64,000 nucleotides of DNA from Prescottella soli (lineage in GTDB: Bacteria > Actinomycetota > Actinomycetes > Mycobacteriales > Mycobacteriaceae). The notes under the pieces were generated by a model. The model ran no database searches. It had not been told where the DNA came from and was given only the letters and a program-made list of their open reading frames with translations. Made by a program: the position numbers and the translations under genes. Location: assembly GCF_040024445.1 (NCBI RefSeq), contig NZ_CP157276.1, positions 2,914,001 through 2,978,000 on the forward strand. The letters run 5' to 3'. Below are positions 54,839 to 62,076 of this stretch, piece by piece; within the stretch, counting starts at the first letter, position 1; every line of letters starts with the position of its first letter.

Positions 54839-55021
54839 ATGACCCGTGCGACCAAGCGTGCTTCCGTCCCGACGTCCTCGTCCGGCCGCCGGCGGGTGCT
54901 GATCGGTCTCGGCGCCGCGGCGGCCGCCGTGGGTGCCGCCGCCGTCGCGCTCACCCGACGTCCCGAGATGCCGCCCGTCGCACCCCGTCCGCCGTCGCTG
55001 ACCGATCCTCGCCCGCAGTAA
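54839..55021 (+). CDS. Small single-helix membrane protein, CwsA-like C-terminus
   Basis: A 60-residue protein: a basic N-terminus ([18 protein letters not shown]), one membrane helix (about 20-38) and the tail [20 protein letters not shown]. It sits between ppiA and a lipase, where mycobacteria carry cwsA (Wag31/CrgA partner, about 130-145 residues). The helix plus Pro-rich tail is like the CwsA C-terminus as I remember it, but the long N-terminal coiled region is absent. Candidate minimal CwsA or unrelated. The ATG at 54839 has GTGGAG just upstream. Confidence 0.6.
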   Translation: MTRATKRASVPTSSSGRRRVLIGLGAAAAAVGAAAVALTRRPEMPPVAPRPPSLTDPRPQ

Positions 55022-55024
55022 CAC

Positions 55025-56281
55025 TCACGGGCGGCAATTGCCGGGCGCGGGCACGCCGTGGAACCGGTCGGTGATCCAGGTGAGCGCCTCGGGTGATCCC
55101 AGCGGATACGGGGCTGCGTGGTTGATGCCGGCCCCCGGCCTGATCGGCGGCAGCAGATTCTCGCTGAACTGGACCGTCGCCCCCTGGGCGCACCAGTCGT
55201 CGGCGAGCTGACGCGCCTGCCCGAACGGCACCAGGTCGTCGTGGACGCCGGACTCGATCAGCACCGGCGCCGTCGGCGTGCGGTTACCGATCCGCTGCTC
55301 GGCGATCAACTCTTTCGCGAGCGGCTCCCGGGCCGCCACCGCTGCCAGCGGTTCGCCGGTCCTCGTGAACGACGACGTGTGCTGGAAGCCGTAGGTCATG
55401 CGGGTTTCGCCGACGCACTGGTTCTGCACGTCGGCCAGCATCTGGCGGCCGCGGTCGTTCATCAGTTCCTCGACCATCGGCCGCGCCTCGGGGTACGCCT
55501 GCATGATCCCGTTGAGGGTGTAACCGATCGCGCCGGTGAGGATGGTGCCGTCGATCTGTCCGAGCGTCGCGGACAGGTCCGCGGGCGGGGCGCCGGCGTA
55601 CGCGCCCCGCACGTCGAGTTCCGGCGCGTACTCGGGCTGCAGTTCCGCGGCGGCCGCCGACGCCCCGCCGCCCTGCGAGTAGCCCCACAGCGCCACCGGC
55701 CCGTCCGGTGCGATGCCGGTGCCGGGTAGTCGCTCGGCCGCGCGAGCCGCGTCGAGCACCGCGTGCGCCTCCGACGCCCTGTTGACGTAGGTGTGGATGC
55801 CGGGCGTGCCCAGACCCTCGTAGTCGGTCACGACCACGGCGATGCCCCGTGACAGCAGCGCGTTGACGAACACCACCTCGTACGACGCGATCACGTCCGA
55901 CGGCGGCGTGTACGCGAGCACCGTTCCCAGCGTCTTCGACGGGGCGCACTGGTCGCCCTGCCCCTGTGTCCCGGGCGCCAGGCTCACCAGGGGCCGTGGT
56001 CCCGGGCCGTTCCACGGCACGGCCGGGTCGAAGAAGGTGCCGGTGACCGCGTTCGCGGATCCGTGGGTGTCGTTGCTGCGATACATGATTCGCGTCGCCT
56101 TCGCGGGGAAGGCGCCGACCTGCCACACCAACGGCATCGGTTCGGTCCGGATCACGTCCCCGGCCGCGCCGGGGAGGGTCGGCGGCGGTTGGTAGAAGTC
56201 CACCTCCGCGGTCGCGGCAGGGCTACCGGCCACTGCCATGCCGATCACCGCCGCCGCTGCGGCACACCATCTTCCGATCAT
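55025..56281 (-). CDS. Secretory lipase-like exported hydrolase
   Basis: A 418-residue exported alpha/beta-hydrolase of the secretory-lipase (LIP) type. The signal peptide ends near AATAEV (about residue 26). The core has [27 protein letters not shown] and the nucleophile elbow [11 protein letters not shown], with Ser near 170. A late Asp ([10 protein letters not shown]) and His (INHAAP) complete the triad. Several cysteines support disulfides outside the cell. Such enzymes hydrolyse acylglycerols or other esters in mycolata envelopes. ATG at 56281; the gene directly follows the tandem TetR gene. Confidence 0.88.
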   Translation of the reverse strand: MIGRWCAAAAAVIGMAVAGSPAATAEVDFYQPPPTLPGAAGDVIRTEPMPLVWQVGAFPAKATRIMYRSNDTHGSANAVTGTFFDPAVPWNGPGPRPLVSLAPGTQGQGDQCAPSKTLGTVLAYTPPSDVIASYEVVFVNALLSRGIAVVVTDYEGLGTPGIHTYVNRASEAHAVLDAARAAERLPGTGIAPDGPVALWGYSQGGGASAAAAELQPEYAPELDVRGAYAGAPPADLSATLGQIDGTILTGAIGYTLNGIMQAYPEARPMVEELMNDRGRQMLADVQNQCVGETRMTYGFQHTSSFTRTGEPLAAVAAREPLAKELIAEQRIGNRTPTAPVLIESGVHDDLVPFGQARQLADDWCAQGATVQFSENLLPPIRPGAGINHAAPYPLGSPEALTWITDRFHGVPAPGNCRP

Positions 56282-56309
56282 GCCGACCTCCCCGATCGCG
56301 TGTTCTCCG

Positions 56310-57572
56310 TTACTTGGGCGAGGCACCCCACAGGATGGTCTCGACGTTGTACCGCGTCAGGCGCTCGGCCGAGATCCGCGGTAGTCCGTGCGTGCACCAG
56401 AGGACTTCCCCGAGGCACTGGAACACGAGACGACTCGAGCCGGGCATCGTGATGCTGCCGTCGCGAACGCCCGCGGTGAAGGCGGTGTCCCACACCTGCA
56501 GCACTTTTCGGCCGTCGATCATGAGGAAATCGAAGTGGTCGTTGTTGACGAGCATCGCCCACGACTTCAGAATCGTGACCTCGGGTTCGAAACGCTTGCC
56601 GGCCGCACTGCGCATCCGGATGAGCGCATCGACCGTCTCGAGCGGTGTCCCACCGGCGGCACCGATCTCCTGGTGCGCCGCGCGCATCCGCGACGAGAAG
56701 CTCTGCAGGATGGCGACGAGGATGGCTTCCCGCGAGTCGAAGTGGTGGTAGAGGCTGCCCTGCGTCAGGCCGACGGCGTTTGCGATGTCGCGGGTGGTGG
56801 TGGCGTCGAAGCCACGCTCGGCGAACACGAACCGGGCCGCGTCGAGGATCCGATCCTGCTTGTCGGACAGCGCCATCGGGTTCTCCCGATCCCAGGACGC
56901 GATCACCTTACGCGCGACGCGGGCAGCGTCCGATTCCGACAGGTCGCTGTCGGCGGGCTTGGTCGCGAGGCCGTTGAACATCAGGTCGACCGTGCAACCG
57001 GCGACCTTGCGGGCCGCGAACCCGGTGGGCGCCAGCGTCGCGCTGTACGTCTCCGCGACCCGCAGCACCTCCCGCAGGATCCGCGTGTCGACCTCGGGTC
57101 GCACCAGACCCGCGTCCACGGCGTCACGCACCAGCGAGGTCCACTTCTTCTCCGACCATTTCGGCTCGGAGGTCAGCAGCTTCGCCAGATCGTTGTCCTT
57201 CGTCTCCGGCACTCCCAGGCAGACCTGGAGTGCACCGGGATGCCGCGCGGACGCATCGGCGATGTCGAGGGCGAATCGGCGGATGGCCTCGGTCGGCGAG
57301 TCCGACGGCACCGCCGGTCGTTGTGTCGCGGCGACGATGTCGTCACGCAGTGCGCGGACCATCGTCGCGGCGAGAGCCTCCTTCGAATCGAAGTGGTAGT
57401 AGAGGCTCCCCGCCAGCATGCCGGTATCGGATGCGATGTCCCGCATCGACGTACCCGTGTATCCCTTGGCCGCGAACAGATCCGACGTCGCGGCCAGGAT
57501 TTCGGCACGTTTGTCCGGCTTGTCCTGTCCACGGCCGGCGGACAATGCCGCAGCCCTTCCCTTTCGAGTCAC
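56310..57572 (-). CDS. Fused tandem TetR regulator (two complete TetR units)
   Basis: A 420-residue protein made of two TetR repressors in one chain. The first helix-turn-helix is AEILAATSDLFAAKGYTGTSMRDIASDTGMLAGSLYYHF (about 22-62) and the second, after about 230, is ILDAARFVFAERGFDATTTRDIANAVGLTQGSLYHHF. Each is followed by a TetR ligand-type domain. It would bind DNA as an intramolecular pair. The GTG start at 57572 overlaps the stop of a decayed methyltransferase frame (GTGA), which suggests an older operon. It precedes the lipase gene by 28 bases. Confidence 0.9.
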   Translation of the reverse strand: MTRKGRAAALSAGRGQDKPDKRAEILAATSDLFAAKGYTGTSMRDIASDTGMLAGSLYYHFDSKEALAATMVRALRDDIVAATQRPAVPSDSPTEAIRRFALDIADASARHPGALQVCLGVPETKDNDLAKLLTSEPKWSEKKWTSLVRDAVDAGLVRPEVDTRILREVLRVAETYSATLAPTGFAARKVAGCTVDLMFNGLATKPADSDLSESDAARVARKVIASWDRENPMALSDKQDRILDAARFVFAERGFDATTTRDIANAVGLTQGSLYHHFDSREAILVAILQSFSSRMRAAHQEIGAAGGTPLETVDALIRMRSAAGKRFEPEVTILKSWAMLVNNDHFDFLMIDGRKVLQVWDTAFTAGVRDGSITMPGSSRLVFQCLGEVLWCTHGLPRISAERLTRYNVETILWGASPK

Positions 57573-57913
57573 TTCGTTCCCCCCGATTCCACGACCTCAG
57601 GTCGCCTGTCATAACTCTCGGTCGAGCGTTCGGCACGACCGACCTCTGTTTCTCCTTGCCCGGCCCGTCCGATCATCAATGGACGGACCAGGACCGACGC
57701 CCCCTGCCACTCGCCGCGATCGACCTGGACGCCCCCGAACGTCCGCTCGATCGATGACAGGGTGCTGCGGTTGCCCCGGCATCCCTGCCCGAACACCGAC
57801 CACGGCCCGGCCAGGCGATCCTGCCACCTCGCCGCCGCCGAGTCATCAGAGCGTACGTGTTCGCAGAACAGGAACTGGCCATTCGGGCGCAGAACACGGG
57901 CGATCTCGATGAC
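57569..57913 (-). pseudogene. Remnant of a class I SAM-dependent methyltransferase (3' part only)
   Basis: The minus strand encodes EIARVLRPNGQFLFCEHVRS, then RWQDRLAGPW, QGCRGNRSTL and VLVRPLMIGRA. This is the C-terminal third of UbiE-type methyltransferases common in mycolata. The glycine-rich SAM-binding half is missing: upstream codons in this frame do not resemble it and other frames are unrelated, so a deletion or frameshift has removed it. The frame still ends in a GTGA overlap with the tandem TetR gene, so it may once have been the first gene of that operon. Confidence 0.7.
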
Positions 57914-58033
57914 CGTGCCCCCGCCGACACAAGCCGCCGACCTCGGATCGCATGCCGCAGCACCGATCCGCCCCCATGCCCTCGTCGTGCCGCGAGAGAC
58001 CGCCCCGAGAGGTCTTCGCGCAAGTTCATACAC

Positions 58034-58060
58034 ACGTCCATTTGAGCGTCAAATGGACGT
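58034..58060. promoter_or_regulatory. Long perfect palindrome upstream of the methyltransferase remnant
   Basis: Two 12-base arms (ACGTCCATTTGA and its exact complement) flank GCG. It is AT-richer than its surroundings and lies at the 5' end of the decayed methyltransferase/TetR unit. This is the size of a TetR-family operator, and the fused TetR at 56310 is the natural candidate ligand. Confidence 0.65.
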
Positions 58061-58104
58061 TCGTGCACCCATTTTCGCTGGAATACACCAGGGTACAATT
58101 TGAC

Positions 58105-58127
58105 GCCCGGCGTCATCGACGCCGGGC
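58105..58127 (-). terminator. Hairpin terminator after the secreted protein at 58150
   Basis: GCCCGGCGTC and its complement form a perfect 10-base stem with loop ATC, 22 bases beyond the stop of the leftward secreted-protein gene. Only a short AT-rich run follows on the minus strand. Confidence 0.6.
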
Positions 58128-58149
58128 TGTCTTCGGAAGACGTTGGGTA

Positions 58150-58773
58150 TCAAGGGGTTATGAAGTCGATGAATGCCTGACGCATCGGCGGACCGCCCTG
58201 GATGTCCATGCCGATCAAGGCACCCACGACGCTGCCGATGATCGCGCCCGGAATACAGCCGCCGATCACACCGACGATGCACCCGACCACGAGCCCGACG
58301 AAGGATCCGACGACGTTGCCGATGATCGCGCCGGTCTGATTCTTCTGCGCCTCCTCGATCAGCTTCTGCTGCGCGACGGGATCGTCGATGCGAACCTGAT
58401 TGAGCGGCAAGGGATTCTGCTGAGGATTCAGTGTCAATGTCCGCCCGGCGTCTCCCACGCTACCGGCGATCGGGAACATCCGGCCGTCGAGTCGGTAGGC
58501 CAACGGGATCGCACCGACGACGACACCGTCGTCACGGACGACGCTCACCTGGCTGCCGTCGGCATCGATACGGAAGGTGCCGGCGTCGAGCACGGTCGTG
58601 ACCGTGCCGCCGGGCACGTCCGCCGCCGTCGAGTATCCGACGCCCTGGTCGGAACCGTGCGCAGTGGCCGCTGGAGCCACGATCGCAGCCGGTTCCGCCG
58701 AAGCTGTTCCCGTCCCAACTGCTAGGGCCGTCGCGACGAATGCAGCTGTGGCAACAATCTTCCCGAGCTTCAT
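58150..58773 (-). CDS. Secreted protein with glycine-zipper-like C-terminus
   Basis: A 207-residue exported protein. The signal peptide ends at TASAE near residue 27. The mature N-terminal part is beta-rich (VTTVLDAGTFRIDADGSQVSVV). After a short Gln/Asn-rich linker the C-terminal 60 residues are hydrophobic and glycine-patterned (GAIIGNVVGSFVGLVVGCIVGVIGGCIPGAIIG), with two cysteines, resembling a glycine zipper that could insert in a membrane. I cannot name the family; related proteins seem common in Rhodococcus. ATG at 58773. Confidence 0.72.
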   Translation of the reverse strand: MKLGKIVATAAFVATALAVGTGTASAEPAAIVAPAATAHGSDQGVGYSTAADVPGGTVTTVLDAGTFRIDADGSQVSVVRDDGVVVGAIPLAYRLDGRMFPIAGSVGDAGRTLTLNPQQNPLPLNQVRIDDPVAQQKLIEEAQKNQTGAIIGNVVGSFVGLVVGCIVGVIGGCIPGAIIGSVVGALIGMDIQGGPPMRQAFIDFITP

Positions 58774-58967
58774 GGCAGCTCCCGAGGTGTCGGGGAAACG
58801 GGCTGGCCCCACCCTAGCCAACGAGATCCGGCACCGATCCCGGTTCTCACATTCCCGCACCGAATGAGCTAAATGCGTGCTGATCGGCGGAAATACCGGC
58901 TCGGTCTCGCGGATCTGCGCTATCGCACAGGTCTCGACGTCGACCGCTCACTCCGTCGCTCCGGTCG

Positions 58968-59522
58968 TCAGCCGGAGAGTGTCGTCGGCGAGCGAGAGCT
59001 CGTGGAATCATCGACGCTCACCCGACACACTTCTTCGCTCCCTCTGCGAATCAATACCTTTCGATCGACGACGTCCACCAGTTCCGCCGTACCGCCGTTA
59101 GGTAGCACCACCGGTCGCCCGGCGGGTGTCTCGGGCGGTGGCGTCAGGGTGTGTCTGGTTCCGTTGGTCGTCGTATCGGCCGTCACGTTGCTGTCACCGG
59201 CGTCCTGCACAACCTTGATGCGGTAGCCGTACGACTGCCCTGGGCGGAGTTGTGACGTCGGCGGCGAACCCCAGGAGATGTCGGCAACCGTCCTCGCCCC
59301 ACCCCAGACGTCACGGGTGGAGCAGCTGATGTTCTGTACCAATGGCGTCGGATGGGACGCGCCACTCGAGAAGCTGCTCCGAGCCACTGCCGTATCGGCG
59401 AACGCCGCACTGGTGCCGACCGTCTGGACCATGCCGAAGATCGCGAGCACTGCGACGCCGACCGCCACCGCTCGCTTCTTCAGCTGCGAGCCGACCTCCA
59501 CGGCCCACCCGAAGCGTGCCAC
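58968..59522 (-). CDS. Secreted hypothetical protein
   Basis: About 184 residues with a signal peptide (cleavage near AAFAD, residue 43, from the GTG at 59522). A shorter start at GTG 59501 is also possible and would give a more normal signal length. The mature part is polar with two cysteines (NISCSTRDV and EEVCRVSV) that may form a disulfide, and beta-type sequence VADISWGSPP. No family recognised. It follows the other secreted gene in the same direction after 194 bases without a visible terminator. Confidence 0.6.
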   Translation of the reverse strand: MARFGWAVEVGSQLKKRAVAVGVAVLAIFGMVQTVGTSAAFADTAVARSSFSSGASHPTPLVQNISCSTRDVWGGARTVADISWGSPPTSQLRPGQSYGYRIKVVQDAGDSNVTADTTTNGTRHTLTPPPETPAGRPVVLPNGGTAELVDVVDRKVLIRRGSEEVCRVSVDDSTSSRSPTTLSG

Positions 59523-59875
59523 CTACCACCTCAGCCTCGATCGTCACCACAGATCGAGCGCATGCAGCATCCGGCGGCATGCGCTGAGACAGCCCCGACA
59601 GCTGTGGGACGTGGTCCGACCGTTTCCGGCAACCACTGAACCCGCGCACGGCTCCGAGTGCAGAGCCGTTCCGCCTCCCCCGACATTCCGCCCTGTGCCG
59701 GGGCACGGGACGGCGATCGCGGTGATCGTATCCGAACGAGTAGGTCGAATGTCCGTTTTCCAGTGGAAGTCTCGAGCGTTCCCGAAAAGGTGCAGGCACC
59801 AGGGGTATCGGACCCTGCGACGGTGCTACTGGGTTACCCTCGCGACTGAAACAAGTTCTAGCCAGGAGGAGCAGC
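59523..59875. other. Intergenic region with no gene seen
   Basis: About 350 bases separate the secreted protein from the isomerase-like gene. Open frames here lack ribosome sites. A small inverted repeat (GCGCATG-N13-CATGCGC, near 59565) is the only structure I saw. Promoters for both divergent neighbours must lie here. Confidence 0.5.
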
Positions 59876-60250
59876 ATGGCCGCATCACCCGAAAGCATCC
59901 GCAGCACTGTCGAGAACTACATCAAGGCGGTCGCGTCCGGCACCGCCGACGACGTCCTGGCGCTGTACGCCGAGGGCGCCACGGTGGAGGATCCGGTGGG
60001 CAGCCCGGTTCGCACGACCCCGGAGTCGATCCGGGAGTTCTACGCGATCATCGAACCGCTCGAGCAGGAGGCCGAGCTGGTGACGCTGCGCATCGCCGCG
60101 AACACGGCGGCCTTCCACTTCCGTCTGGTCACCAAGATGGGCGATCAGACTGTCGAGATCGCCCCGATCGACATCATGGAGTTCGACGACGCCGGCAAGA
60201 TCGTCAGCATGCGCGCCGTGTGGGGCCCTGAGGACATGATCACGGGCTGA
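59876..60250 (+). CDS. Ketosteroid isomerase-like (SnoaL/NTF2 fold) enzyme
   Basis: A 124-residue NTF2-fold protein close in pattern to bacterial delta5-3-ketosteroid isomerase. The catalytic set appears intact: Tyr15 in VENYIKAV, the base Asp39 in ATVEDPVGS and Asp99 in APIDIMEFD. Such enzymes shift a double bond in 3-ketosteroids; this fits the steroid-degrading habit of Rhodococcus but no sterol operon is adjacent. The ATG at 59876 follows AGGAGGAGCAGC, a strong site. A 12-base stem-loop (60266-60302) ends the unit. Confidence 0.88.
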   Translation: MAASPESIRSTVENYIKAVASGTADDVLALYAEGATVEDPVGSPVRTTPESIREFYAIIEPLEQEAELVTLRIAANTAAFHFRLVTKMGDQTVEIAPIDIMEFDDAGKIVSMRAVWGPEDMITG

Positions 60251-60265
60251 GCCGACCTCGGACAC

Positions 60266-60302
60266 CCTGCTGCGCGCAGATCTGCGTCCCGCGCGCAGCA
60301 GG
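60266..60302 (+). terminator. Stem-loop after the ketosteroid isomerase-like gene
   Basis: CCTGCTGCGCGC pairs exactly with GCGCGCAGCAGG across a 13-base loop, 16 bases past the stop. No U-tract follows, so termination efficiency is uncertain. Confidence 0.55.
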
Positions 60303-60344
60303 CTCCGGACGGCCGGGATCGAAGGCTGGTGTCGGACAAAAGAA

Positions 60345-60376
60345 AAAGACGCCGTCCCGATCGGGATGGCGTCTTT
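60345..60376 (-). terminator. Intrinsic terminator after tRNA-Ala
   Basis: AAAGACGCC/GGCGTCTTT and TCCCGA/TCGGGA form a stem with one G-T pair. On the minus strand TTTTTCTTTTG follows, so it should end the tRNA-Ile, DLW-39, tRNA-Ala transcript. Confidence 0.85.
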
Positions 60377-60382
60377 CAGGTG

Positions 60383-60455
60383 TGGAGCCTAGGAGATTCG
60401 AACTCCTGACATCTGCCTTGCAAAGGCAGCGCTCTACCAACTGAGCTAAGGCCCC
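60383..60455 (-). tRNA. tRNA-Ala (anticodon TGC)
   Basis: 73 bases on the minus strand: acceptor GGGGCCT with AGGCTCC (one wobble pair), D-arm TAGCTCAGTTGGTAGAGC, anticodon stem CTGCC with loop TTTGCAA (anticodon TGC), and T-arm AGGAGTTCGAATCTCCT. CCA is not encoded. It is in its conserved place near gyrA. Confidence 0.97.
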
Positions 60456-60476
60456 GTCTGCACTGACTCCGAGGAT

Positions 60477-60587
60477 TCAGCGGCTTGTGACCTCGTGCCA
60501 GACATCGGTTCCGCGTCGCTTGGAGAGCAACTTGGCGAGTCCGAGTGCAACCAGCAATCCGGCTCCCGCGATCAGGATGACCTTCAT
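60477..60587 (-). CDS. DLW-39 family mini-protein
   Basis: A 36-residue protein beginning MKVILIAGAGLLVALGLA, a single membrane helix, then basic LLSKRRG and the ending TDVWHEVTSR. The last part is the DLW-type motif of the DLW-39 family, which lies between tRNA genes and gyrA in many actinobacteria. The ATG at 60587 lies between tRNA-Ala and tRNA-Ile. The role is unknown; synteny and motif support it as a real gene. Confidence 0.75.
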   Translation of the reverse strand: MKVILIAGAGLLVALGLAKLLSKRRGTDVWHEVTSR

Positions 60588-60616
60588 GATGGCTACCCCT
60601 TCGTCGGCACGTGGAG

Positions 60617-60690
60617 TGGGCCTAGGAGGACTTGAACCTCCGACCTCTTCGTTATCAGCGAAGCGCTCTAACCGCCTGAGCTATAGGCCC
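60617..60690 (-). tRNA. tRNA-Ile (anticodon GAT)
   Basis: 74 bases on the minus strand: acceptor GGGCCTA with TAGGCCC, D-arm TAGCTCAGGCGGTTAGAGC, anticodon stem TTCGC/GCGAA region with loop CTGATAA (anticodon GAT), and T-arm GGAGGTTCAAGTCCTCC. CCA is not encoded. It lies 75 bases downstream of the DUF3566 gene. Confidence 0.97.
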
Positions 60691-60765
60691 TTGAACCAGG
60701 CAGAACAGTACCCCACCGAACCCGCAGATACCAAAACGGCTCCGGCAGGGCACTGTTTTACCTGG

Positions 60766-62076
60766 TCAGTCCGGGTCGGCCAACGTAACCTGCACACCGC
60801 CGACAAGGTCGGAACACAGGTTGTAGATGAACGAACCGATCGTCGCGAGGGCTGTGAACAGCACCACATTCATCAGCCCGATGAGGGCCGAGTAGCCGAA
60901 CACCTGGCCGGACGTCACGAGCCCGCCGCTGTTCGAATCGCTGATGATCTCGGTGAAGGCGTTGTTGAGCCGGTCCCACACGCCCATACCGTCGAGCACG
61001 ACGTACAGCAGGCCGACGGCCACCATCCACACGAAGAACAGGGCGATCGAAATCACCAGCGACACCTTGAGCGTCGACCACGGGTCGACGCGGCGCAGCT
61101 GAACCGTGGCCCGCAAGCCCTCTCCGTCGGCCGGCGCGGACGCCGTGAGGGCCGCCGTGGCCGCCTTGCGCAAGGCACCGGTGGGTGCCGACGCTCCCGC
61201 GCTGGGTGCCGGCGACGGGTGCCTGACCTCCGAGAGGTCCGGCATGTCCTTCGCCAGATCGGTACGAGCGATGCTGCGGGTGGGTCCGTCGATGACCGCG
61301 GCCTTCGACTGGGCGGCCGCCTTGGACGCCGCCCGCCGATCGGCCCCGCCTCCCGCCGGCCCGGCGGGCGCCGGGTTCGGGGTGGGCGGCTGCGGGGCCG
61401 CCGTGCCCGTCACGACCGGCTTGGGCGCGGCCGTACCGGTCACCACCGGCTTGCTCGGCTGGGCATGCTGGGCCGGCGCGCCCGGCTGCTGCGTCGGCGG
61501 GGCCGGTGGCTTCGGGGCGGCGGTGCCGGTGACGACCGGCCGGGCCGACGTCGGCGGCTTGCCGGCGCCGTTGTTGCCCGGCCGACCGACGGTGTTGCCG
61601 GGCTGACCGGACGCGGCGGGCGGCTTGCCGCCCCCTGCCGGTCCCGCCACGGGCGCGCCCGGCCGGCTCGCGTCGGTCTTCGGCGCGCCCTGCTGCTGTC
61701 CCCGCTGCCACGGCGGCGTCGGCGCCCCCGGCTTCTGCGCCGGTGGCTTCGGCGCCGCAGGCTTGTCTCCCGCGGGCTTCTGCGGATCCGCGCCCTTGGC
61801 GGCGTCGGTCGAGGCGGCCGCCGGCTTGCGGTCCGCCGGCCCCGAGGGCTGCTGGGATGCCTTGGCGTCCTTGGACTCCGGGGCCTCGGCAGCCTTGGGG
61901 GCCGCCGCAGCCTTGGGGGCGTCGGCCGGCTTGGCGGCGTCCGGTGACTCCTTGGCCACCGTGGGCGCCGGAGCTTCCACGGCCTCAGCGGCAGTGGACG
62001 GCTTGGCGACCTCCTGCTCGGGCTTGTCGCCCTCGGCGCCGTTGCCCTGCTCGCCGGGCTTTCGGGGAGTGCTCAA
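60766..62076 (-). CDS. DUF3566 transmembrane protein
   Basis: A 436-residue protein. The first 300 residues are Ala/Pro/Lys-rich and probably disordered, with PVVTGTAAP repeated three times (about 175-225). The C-terminal DUF3566 domain (about 320-436) has two membrane helices, VSLVISIALFFVWMVAVGLL and SALIGLMNVVLFTALATIG, separated by an outer loop. It is the gene downstream of gyrA in mycobacteria (Rv0007 position); function unknown. It begins with TTG at 62076 directly after the gyrA stop, with AAGGAG inside the gyrA end, so it is likely coupled to gyrA translation. Confidence 0.92.
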   Translation of the reverse strand: MSTPRKPGEQGNGAEGDKPEQEVAKPSTAAEAVEAPAPTVAKESPDAAKPADAPKAAAAPKAAEAPESKDAKASQQPSGPADRKPAAASTDAAKGADPQKPAGDKPAAPKPPAQKPGAPTPPWQRGQQQGAPKTDASRPGAPVAGPAGGGKPPAASGQPGNTVGRPGNNGAGKPPTSARPVVTGTAAPKPPAPPTQQPGAPAQHAQPSKPVVTGTAAPKPVVTGTAAPQPPTPNPAPAGPAGGGADRRAASKAAAQSKAAVIDGPTRSIARTDLAKDMPDLSEVRHPSPAPSAGASAPTGALRKAATAALTASAPADGEGLRATVQLRRVDPWSTLKVSLVISIALFFVWMVAVGLLYVVLDGMGVWDRLNNAFTEIISDSNSGGLVTSGQVFGYSALIGLMNVVLFTALATIGSFIYNLCSDLVGGVQVTLADPD

